A DNA stretch of 21,466 bases from CAZOKH01 sp964580315 (GTDB taxonomy: Bacteria > Chloroflexota > Anaerolineae > Anaerolineales > Anaerolineaceae): NCBI GenBank assembly GCA_964580315.1, contig CAZOKH010000062.1:1-21466 (forward strand), given 5' to 3'. The translations under genes and the position numbers were made by a program. Positions 15,094-21,466 of the stretch are shown here, one piece after another (the first letter of the stretch is position 1; each line of letters starts with the position of its first letter). The notes beneath the pieces were generated by a model. The model did not search any database. It saw only the letters and a program-made list of their open reading frames with translations, and had not been told where the DNA came from.

Positions 15094-18000
15094 ATGCGAA
15101 CCCAGGTCTTTGAATTATTTTTAAATTCCCTGCCCGGAAGAATTGCCGCTGTTGACCACACGGGGGTAATTACCTGGCAAAATGAAGCGTGGAAAAACTT
15201 CTTTGGCGGGGGTGAAGAGGGGCAATTTTTTGCCGGGGAATTAAACAATATTTTTGAAATCATTGAAATGCTGGAGAAAAACGAATCGAAAAGGAAAGAC
15301 TGGCAAGAAGAAATCCGGTCATTGTTGGGAGGAAACACAGGCAATTCATCATTTGCGTTTTCATCCGGTACAGAACAAATCCGCATTATTAAAATCAATG
15401 ATGAAGAAGCTGCGGCGCTGGTGCAAGTTGAAGAGATTGCCCGGCCAGTCGTTATAGAAGAGGGTGGACAAACGACAGGCGTTTCCTCGGATAAACGCGA
15501 AATTTCAATCAGTGAAAAAATTGAACGGGCATTTCGGGAAAGTCAAGACAAAATATTGACCATGATTGACAATGTTCCCGGTGTGATCTACCGCTGCATC
15601 AATGATGAAAACTGGACGATGGAATTTATCAGCCAGGGGTGTGAAGAACTTACAGGCTATGCTGCCGCTGACTTGCAGTTCAACCGGACAATCGATTATG
15701 CCTCCCTGATTCATCCGGCTGATCGTCAAAGAGTTTGGGATGAAATACAGGCCAGGGTCCAGAATCGATTTCCCTTTGAATTATCCTACAGGATAATTAC
15801 CCGGCAAGGTGAAGAAAAATGGGTACGGGAAAAAGGGCGAGGAACTTTTTCGGAGGCTGGTGACTTGCTGGCTCTGGAGGGCTTTATACTTGATGACACT
15901 GCAAAAATTAAAACCCAGGAAGATTTAAAAAGGCAAGAAAGTTTGCTGCGCAGTATTTACAGTGCCGCGCCCAGCGGGATTGGAATTGTTAATGGAAGAA
16001 TAATCATGCAAGTAAATGATCGTTTACTGCAAATGTTTGGCTATTCTTCCGAAGAAATGGTTGGAAAAAGTACGCGAATGTTTTATGAAACCCAGGAAGA
16101 GTATGAGCGAATAGGCCGCGAACTCTATTCTGACCTGGAAAGCAAAGGCGTAGCCACAGTCGAAACACGCATTGTTACGAAAACGGGGAATGCGTTTGAG
16201 GTTTTGTTAAGCTCTGCGCTGCTTGATTCAACTGATCCGAAAGCAGGCAATGTGTTTGCAATTACGGACATCAGTGAATTGAAGCAAGCTCGCGAACAAT
16301 TGCAAATCAGCGAAGAACGTTACAGGATGTTGTTTGAAAAGATGTTGGACGGTTTTGTTTTGTTTGAACTTGTTTTTGATGAAGCCGGCAAACCAGTTGA
16401 CCACCGGTATCTTGAAGTCAATCCAGCTTATGAAAAATTTACTGGTTTAAACGCGAGTGCGATGATAAATAAAAACTTGCGTGACGTGACGACAGGAGTA
16501 AGCGATGACTGGATTCAAAAGTTTGCTCATGTTGCTATCACCGGAGAGACTATTCGCTTTGAGCAGTTTTCAGCGCAAAACCAAAAAACATACGAAATTT
16601 TTGCATACAGCCCAAAATTTGGCCAATTTGCCATGATTGTGTCAGATATCACGCAAAGAAGAAAAGCAGAACAAAACTCGCTTGAGTTGTCTCAAAACCT
16701 GTCAAAATTGGTTAGAGAACTGCGCTGCCTGTATGAGTCATCCCTGGTTTTAGGGGATGAGAACAAGAATCTTCCAGAAAAAATTGAACACATCATAAAA
16801 ATCATCCCTTCAGTTTTTCAATATCCTGAAAAAGTAGCAGTCCGAATCAAACTCATGGATGAGGTATATATCACGCAAGGTTTTAAAGAAACAGAACAAT
16901 TATTATCCAATGAAATACGTGCGCTCGGTGAAACTGTCGGAAAAATTGACGTGTATTACCTGGATTGGGACAAGGATGATGTTCATTTCTATTTCACACA
17001 GGAAGAGCTGAGTTTCATTGTTGAATTGAGCGGTCGATTGGGTGAGATGCTCGCCAGGCAACGCAGTGAAAATGCTCGTGAAGAAAGTGAAGCGCGTTGG
17101 AAAGGAATTTTTGACAATTCCATTGACGGCGTATTGCTGTTTGATGATGACGGAAAAATCAAAGAAAGCAATCAGGCTGTCTGCCTATCCTTTGGATATA
17201 GCCGGGATGAAATGCTTCAAATGCAATTGAAAGACCTTCTTAGTCCCGAGGAATGGGCTCGCCTGGCTGAAAGTTGGCCCAGATTTCAAACCCTGAGCAG
17301 AGCAACTGCAGAATACCGATTTAAGCATAAGAATGGCATAGCCATTCCTTTTGAGGTAAGAGCTTCTGCTTATGTGCTGCCCGGATTGCACCTGGCGACA
17401 TTGAGAAACCTCACCGAAAAACGCAGGCATAAACAAGACCAGGAAAACACGCTTTCCATCGCAGCAGCTTTACGGACAGCACAGACAAAGTCTGATACCA
17501 TCCAGGTATTATTGGAGAGCTTGAAAGGCAAACTGGAACTGGATTCGATTGGATTGGCGTTTTATAACCACCAAAAGAATGAATTTCGATATGACCTGGT
17601 TGTGGGCATTGCCAAAGATCTAACCGGCCAGGTTGTGCCTGTGAACGAAAGCGTGGCTGCGGTTGTTCAAAAGTCACTTAAACCGTATATAAAAAATGAA
17701 ATATTAAACGGACCGGATATCATTCAGACATTCCAATATCTGTCCACAAAAACTCTGGCAATTATTCCATTGATTGCACATCAGGACCTTTTGGGTTTGA
17801 TAGTGGCAGGCAAAGGAAAACGGTTTGAAGAAAGCGATGTTCAATTATTAATGTCGGCTGCCGATATGGGCGCGAATGCCATCTTGCGTGCTGACCTGTA
17901 TGAAATGACCCGCCGTCGCCTGGAGCAGATTGAGGCGCTGCATCAGATTGACTTGGCTATTAACGCGAACACTGACTTGAACAGCACGCTGAATGTTTTT

Positions 18001-19011
18001 TTGGAACAGGTGCTTATCCATATGAAAGTGGACGCGGCCGACATTTTAACTTATGAAGAAGCGACCCAGTCGCTGGTTTATGCAACCGGCAAAGGCTTCA
18101 ATCGCAAACCGATATCTCATTACAATATTCGACTGGGCAACGGCTGTGCGGGCAATGTGGCGCAAACCCGGCGTATGCGCTGGTCGGGTAATTTGGCGAT
18201 TGATAAAGATGCGCAAAATGAATGCAACCTGCGCTGGGCAGGTGAAGGATTTGCTTCCTATTGCGGTGTCCCGCTGATTGCCAAAGGGAAAATCAAAGGC
18301 ATCCTGGAACTGTTTCACAGAGGGCCTTTGCAACCTGATGACGACTGGTTTAAGTTTCTTGATACCATGGCAGGACAGGCGGCGATTGCCATTGACAATG
18401 CCACATTGTTTAACCGACTGGAACAATCGCACCTGGAATTAATGCTTGCCTATGACACAACGTTGGAGGGCTGGGCGCGCTCGCTTGAGTTGCATGAACT
18501 TGAAGCGCCGGGGCATGCTCAACGAATTATTACACTGGCGCAACTGCTGGCGCGTGAAGCTGGAATGACCGAGGAACAAATGGTGCATTTTCGCCGGGGC
18601 GCCTTGCTGCATGATGTTGGGAAGATTGCCATACCCGAAGCCATATTAAATAAACCGGGCAAGTTAACGGAAGAAGAATGGGCAATCATACGCCAGCACC
18701 CTCAAAAGGCATATGAAATTCTATCTGATATTCCATTCCTGCAGCCAGCCCTGGATGTGCCGTATTACCATCATGAAAAATGGGACGGCAGCGGTTACCC
18801 GCAAGGATTGTCTGGTGAGCAAATTCCCATTGGCGCAAGGATTTTTGCGTTGGTGGATGTGTGGGATGCATTAACATCTGACCGCCCATACCGGAAGGCA
18901 TGGACTACATCGCAAGCGGTCAATTACCTGCGCGAACAGGCAGGCAAACATTTCGATCCCACACTGGTGGAACCTTTTATCCAACTGGTTTTTCAAACCC
19001 CTGCGTATTAA
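15094..19011 (+). CDS. Multi-PAS/GAF HD-GYP protein, probable c-di-GMP phosphodiesterase
   Basis: This 1305-residue soluble signalling protein should hydrolyse cyclic di-GMP. Approximate order: divergent PAS (1-115), PAS (155-275), PAS (280-400), PAS (405-530), a GAF-like region (545-655), PAS (660-775), GAF (785-925), GAF (945-1105) and HD-GYP (1110-1300). The output domain is intact: HD at 1173-1174 in LLHDVGKIAIPEAIL, RQHP, HHEKWDGSGYP with GYP at 1234-1236, and DVWDALTSDRPYR. There is no GGDEF, kinase or receiver domain and no clear membrane segment, so signals are probably cytoplasmic: redox, gases or small ligands. ATG 15094 is used; a weak purine site (GGGATC) lies upstream and a promoter-like region about 60 bases away. 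The gene is convergent with the HAD gene, with only 14 bases between stops. Ligands of the PAS and GAF domains cannot be assigned. Confidence 0.92.
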   Translation: MRTQVFELFLNSLPGRIAAVDHTGVITWQNEAWKNFFGGGEEGQFFAGELNNIFEIIEMLEKNESKRKDWQEEIRSLLGGNTGNSSFAFSSGTEQIRIIKINDEEAAALVQVEEIARPVVIEEGGQTTGVSSDKREISISEKIERAFRESQDKILTMIDNVPGVIYRCINDENWTMEFISQGCEELTGYAAADLQFNRTIDYASLIHPADRQRVWDEIQARVQNRFPFELSYRIITRQGEEKWVREKGRGTFSEAGDLLALEGFILDDTAKIKTQEDLKRQESLLRSIYSAAPSGIGIVNGRIIMQVNDRLLQMFGYSSEEMVGKSTRMFYETQEEYERIGRELYSDLESKGVATVETRIVTKTGNAFEVLLSSALLDSTDPKAGNVFAITDISELKQAREQLQISEERYRMLFEKMLDGFVLFELVFDEAGKPVDHRYLEVNPAYEKFTGLNASAMINKNLRDVTTGVSDDWIQKFAHVAITGETIRFEQFSAQNQKTYEIFAYSPKFGQFAMIVSDITQRRKAEQNSLELSQNLSKLVRELRCLYESSLVLGDENKNLPEKIEHIIKIIPSVFQYPEKVAVRIKLMDEVYITQGFKETEQLLSNEIRALGETVGKIDVYYLDWDKDDVHFYFTQEELSFIVELSGRLGEMLARQRSENAREESEARWKGIFDNSIDGVLLFDDDGKIKESNQAVCLSFGYSRDEMLQMQLKDLLSPEEWARLAESWPRFQTLSRATAEYRFKHKNGIAIPFEVRASAYVLPGLHLATLRNLTEKRRHKQDQENTLSIAAALRTAQTKSDTIQVLLESLKGKLELDSIGLAFYNHQKNEFRYDLVVGIAKDLTGQVVPVNESVAAVVQKSLKPYIKNEILNGPDIIQTFQYLSTKTLAIIPLIAHQDLLGLIVAGKGKRFEESDVQLLMSAADMGANAILRADLYEMTRRRLEQIEALHQIDLAINANTDLNSTLNVFLEQVLIHMKVDAADILTYEEATQSLVYATGKGFNRKPISHYNIRLGNGCAGNVAQTRRMRWSGNLAIDKDAQNECNLRWAGEGFASYCGVPLIAKGKIKGILELFHRGPLQPDDDWFKFLDTMAGQAAIAIDNATLFNRLEQSHLELMLAYDTTLEGWARSLELHELEAPGHAQRIITLAQLLAREAGMTEEQMVHFRRGALLHDVGKIAIPEAILNKPGKLTEEEWAIIRQHPQKAYEILSDIPFLQPALDVPYYHHEKWDGSGYPQGLSGEQIPIGARIFALVDVWDALTSDRPYRKAWTTSQAVNYLREQAGKHFDPTLVEPFIQLVFQTPAY

Positions 19012-19025
19012 TTTTTCACGATTGG

Positions 19026-19826
19026 TTACCCAAGTGATTGCATGGTTTGCAGCAATTCTGCCAGGTTTTCCATGACATAAGTTGGGCGGAAGGGGGATTC
19101 TCCCAGTTCCTGCAGGGTTGATTCGCCGCTGAGCACCAGCACGGTGGTAACGCCCGTTCTTCCCAGGGCGATGTCGGTGTATAAGCGGTCGCCAACCATG
19201 GCAAGCTGCGAAAGCGGCAGGCCAGTTTTCTGCGCCAGGGCATCGACAATGGGCTGGTTGGGTTTGCCGATGATCACGTCAGGCTGGCGGCCGGTCGAGG
19301 CTTCAACCAGCGCCATAAAGGCGCCAATGTCGGGAATGAAGCCGTTTTCAACCGGGCAATTGAAATCAGGATGAGTAGCCACATAGGGGATGCCGCGCCG
19401 CACTTCATTGCACAGGTCAACCAACTTTTCGTAGGTCAGGCCGGTGTCGAATCCCAGCACGGTCACATCAGCACCGGTTTTCATCAGGCTGAAGCCATGA
19501 TTTTGCAATTCTTTTTCAAGGGCAGGCGTACCGGTTACGGATAGCCGGGCTCCGGGAAAATTTTTCTTCAAATAAATGGCGGTGGCTTCACCAGAGGTGA
19601 AGATATGGTCTTCAGCAACGGTTACACCCAATTTTTGCAGTTTTTTGGAGTACTGGCTGCGGTCTTTGGAGGAATTATTGGTTAGAAAAAGATAGCCAAT
19701 GCCCTTTTGATCGCAAAAATCCAAAAATTCAGCCGCACCGGGTAACAATTTCTCTCCCAGGAAAAAAGTGCCGTCCATGTCCAGCAAAAAATAGCGCACA
19801 TCGCGCAGGCGTTGAAAGTCGGGCAT
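19026..19826 (-). CDS. HAD-IIA phosphatase (NagD/AraL family)
   Basis: This 266-residue cytoplasmic enzyme of the HAD superfamily removes phosphate from small phosphorylated metabolites. Motif I is DMDGT (Asp16 nucleophile, Asp18 acid/base), motif II LTNNSS (~46-51), and the acidic motif MVGDRLYTDIALG lies near the end. The C2-type cap and the length are normal for the NagD/AraL/PGP subfamily. The start at 19826 is four bases after the stop of the glycerol-1-phosphate dehydrogenase gene, showing a tight operon; longer readings would run into that gene. B. subtilis araL (same family) is adjacent to araM in the arabinose operon, so the pairing is meaningful. Substrates could be sugar phosphates, glycerol phosphate or phosphoglycolate; sequence alone does not decide. 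Confidence 0.88.
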   Translation of the reverse strand: MPDFQRLRDVRYFLLDMDGTFFLGEKLLPGAAEFLDFCDQKGIGYLFLTNNSSKDRSQYSKKLQKLGVTVAEDHIFTSGEATAIYLKKNFPGARLSVTGTPALEKELQNHGFSLMKTGADVTVLGFDTGLTYEKLVDLCNEVRRGIPYVATHPDFNCPVENGFIPDIGAFMALVEASTGRQPDVIIGKPNQPIVDALAQKTGLPLSQLAMVGDRLYTDIALGRTGVTTVLVLSGESTLQELGESPFRPTYVMENLAELLQTMQSLG

Positions 19827-19830
19827 GGGA

Positions 19831-21096
19831 TTAGTTCCAATCTTCGAGGATGGATTGCACACCGAGCATGCGGCTGACGTGCACCACGGTGAAAGCCGTG
19901 CGAATGTAGCGGCCGTAAAGGATGGCATCCCGCACGTCTTTGTCGTTCAGCCCAATGGCCGATGGATCGGTGGGGCTGCCCACTTTTTGCAGCAAGTCTC
20001 GAATGTATTCCGGTTCGGGAACAGCGGCGGCGATTTCTTGAATGGTGTCCCAGTTGTCGAGAATGCGTTGTTTGAGGTTTTCATAGTCGGCGGGAGTCAT
20101 GTCGAGGTAGCGGGATTGCGCCTTGACGATCTGGTCGGTAATGACGCCGTAACCGGTCTGGATGAGGGCAATTTCTTTGTTGCGGTCGGGCAGTGTGCTG
20201 CGCTGCAAACGTTCAGCGGCTTGCTGGCGGCTGAGGCTGCGGATGAACTGGTAGTAGCGGGCGATGAAGATGGAACCAATGCCGACTTTTACGCCGTGGA
20301 AAACCGCCGGGCGGTCTTCCCGTTCCAACATCATTTCCCAGTAATGCGAAAGCTGGTGTTCAGAACCGGAAGCCGGGCGGGTGTTGCCGGCGTCAATCAT
20401 GCAGTAGCCTTCATCCAGCAGCGCCTGCATCAGGGTGCTCACATCACCCTTCCAGTCTTCACCCAGGTGGTTGGCGCGCTGCACACAATCTTCAACAGCC
20501 TGGCGTGAGCGCTGCGCCACTTCGGGCATGTATTTTTCATCGATCAGGATATTCCCCAGGCGCCAGTCAGCCAGGGCGGTGAATTTGCCGAACATATCGG
20601 CGAAGCCCGAGGCAGTCAGAAGGCGCGGTGCATTGCTGAGGGTTTCCACATCGGCAAACACGGCCAGCGGGGCGCGCGAGATGATGGTTTGTTTGAGCTT
20701 GCGAATGGTCATGGCCGAGCCGCTGGCGCCGAAGCCGTCAACCGAAGCGGCGGTGGGCATGCTGATGAAGCAAGACTTGTTGCGGTAACTGGCAAAGCGC
20801 ACCACATCGGTAACGGTGCCCGAGCCGACGGAAATGAACATGCGCTCGCGCAAATCAACCGGCAGCAAGGTTTGTACTACGGATATCTCATCAGCCTTGA
20901 TCTGCTCGCCGGGTAAAATCACCACTTCAACCGGGAAACCTTTGGCGCGCAGGGTGTCTTCCACTTGCTTGCCCAGCGCGGCATAGGTGTTTTTGTCGGC
21001 TACCAGGGTAATGATCTCGAATTTTTGGGTTTTTAGATAATCCGCCAGGTGGTCTGCTGCATTCTCTCCAACGTATGAAATAAATGAGTCGGGCAT
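19831..21096 (-). CDS. Glycerol-1-phosphate dehydrogenase (AraM/EgsA family)
   Basis: This 421-residue NAD(P)-dependent enzyme is predicted to interconvert dihydroxyacetone phosphate and sn-glycerol 1-phosphate. It belongs to the iron-type alcohol dehydrogenase superfamily. The nucleotide-binding loop is SVGSGTVTDVVRFASY (~89-104), followed by MPTAASVDGFGASGSAM (113-129). Likely metal ligands are Asp167 (GFADMFGK), His247 (GSEHQLSH) and His267 (VFHGVKVG), placed as in the AraM/EgsA family. The ATG at 21096 has AAAGGAT just upstream; a longer reading would overlap the preceding gene out of frame. It sits between a UPF0316 gene (40 bases upstream) and the phosphatase gene. In Bacillus, AraM makes G1P for heptaprenylglyceryl phosphate; no such prenyltransferase is in this window, so the role here is open. 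Confidence 0.88.
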   Translation of the reverse strand: MPDSFISYVGENAADHLADYLKTQKFEIITLVADKNTYAALGKQVEDTLRAKGFPVEVVILPGEQIKADEISVVQTLLPVDLRERMFISVGSGTVTDVVRFASYRNKSCFISMPTAASVDGFGASGSAMTIRKLKQTIISRAPLAVFADVETLSNAPRLLTASGFADMFGKFTALADWRLGNILIDEKYMPEVAQRSRQAVEDCVQRANHLGEDWKGDVSTLMQALLDEGYCMIDAGNTRPASGSEHQLSHYWEMMLEREDRPAVFHGVKVGIGSIFIARYYQFIRSLSRQQAAERLQRSTLPDRNKEIALIQTGYGVITDQIVKAQSRYLDMTPADYENLKQRILDNWDTIQEIAAAVPEPEYIRDLLQKVGSPTDPSAIGLNDKDVRDAILYGRYIRTAFTVVHVSRMLGVQSILEDWN

Positions 21097-21136
21097 GGTT
21101 TTATCCTTTAAAAGTAATGTTCTTGTTTGTTGTGTA

Positions 21137-21466
21137 TCAATGCCTGAAATACCCGCGCCGCAGGGGGGTGACTTCATCCACCATGATAAAAGCGCCGGGG
21201 TCAATTTTTTCCACAATTTTTTGAACAACCTGGATGTTTTTTCGCGCCACGGCGCAATTGATGATGGCAACCAGGCCGTCTTTGCCGTGGGCATGAAACT
21301 CGGTGGCGGCATGACCGGCGTCGCGCAGCGCGTCGGCAATTTCATGCCCGTGCTGGGCGGAAAAAATGCGGAACATGCGATAGCCAATGGCAAGGCGTTC
21401 TTCAGCCACCATACCCAGGATGATGCCGGCGCCAAATCCCAGTGAATAGCCCAGCACATTCCACAC
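21137..21466 (-). CDS. UPF0316-family membrane protein (5' partial)
   Basis: The visible 109 residues are the C-terminal part of a UPF0316-type protein of unknown function. They begin in the last membrane segment (LGYSLGFGAGIILGMVAEERLAIG, shown in two parts: LGYSLGFGAGI and ILGMVAEERLAIG), followed by a DUF2179-like soluble domain. In that domain a segment like RDAGHAATEFHAHGKDG and the end KIDPGAFIMVDEVTPLRRGY are typical. The frame is open to the window edge, so the start and the first membrane segments are missing. The stop is 40 bases upstream of the G1P dehydrogenase start on the same strand, so they may be cotranscribed. Confidence 0.8.
   Translation of the reverse strand: MWNVLGYSLGFGAGIILGMVAEERLAIGYRMFRIFSAQHGHEIADALRDAGHAATEFHAHGKDGLVAIINCAVARKNIQVVQKIVEKIDPGAFIMVDEVTPLRRGYFRH

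Noticed and set aside
19827..19928. Longer start for the HAD phosphatase
   Set aside because: It would overlap the end of the dehydrogenase gene in another frame; the ATG at 19826 gives a normal family N-terminus directly before the DMDGT motif.
1..21466. CRISPR arrays, tRNA/rRNA genes, insertion sequences, prophage or toxin-antitoxin genes
   Set aside because: No short regularly spaced repeats, cloverleaf-like sequence, transposase/integrase motifs or small paired toxin genes were seen on either strand by eye.

Overview
The window looks like a chromosomal segment from an anaerobic or facultative carbohydrate-using bacterium. Moderate GC, Shine-Dalgarno starts, duplicated CUT2 sugar transporters of the GguAB/XylFGH type, and large soluble PAS/GAF/HD-GYP proteins would suit Chloroflexota (Anaerolineae-like). 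That placement is inference from gene content, not from a marker gene. No rRNA, tRNA, CRISPR array, transposase or phage gene was seen.

Layout. (1) 2-4350, + strand: a CUT2 sugar ABC transporter. It has a ChvE-like substrate-binding protein (cut by the left edge) that carries at least two tandem binding domains in one chain, a perfect 16-bp hairpin, a two-domain GguA/XylG-type ATPase and a GguB/XylH-type permease. (2) 4351-4595: two hairpins, the second a likely terminator. (3) 4596-9385, + strand: a second, divergent CUT2 system. It has a XylF-like lipoprotein, a single-domain ATPase, a permease, and a 528-residue protein that joins an ABC ATPase domain to a DegS/NarX-type histidine kinase core. 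(4) 9448-12096, - strand: the bifunctional aldehyde/alcohol dehydrogenase AdhE, separated from the previous operon by a hairpin. (5) 12097-12407: a divergent intergenic region. (6) 12408-14948, + strand: an APC-family permease with two universal-stress-protein domains, and a small four-cysteine protein. (7) 15094-19011, + strand: a 1305-residue PAS/GAF/HD-GYP protein, probably a c-di-GMP phosphodiesterase. (8) 21466-19026, - strand: a partial UPF0316 membrane protein, a glycerol-1-phosphate dehydrogenase of the AraM/EgsA family and a HAD phosphatase of the NagD/AraL family.

The most interesting unit is the second sugar system. CUT2 transporters normally use one ATPase chain with two nucleotide-binding domains (NBDs), the second being degenerate. 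Here the ATPase has a single canonical NBD. The missing partner may be the degenerate NBD of the neighbouring ABC-histidine kinase fusion. The kinase has no membrane segment, so docking of its ABC domain on the permease would explain how it reaches the membrane and reads transport. This is a hypothesis from architecture, residues and gene order; no response regulator lies in the window.

The other genes suit a fermentative sugar user: sugar import, ethanol formation by AdhE, c-di-GMP turnover, and a phosphatase/G1P dehydrogenase pair like araL/araM of the Bacillus subtilis arabinose operon.
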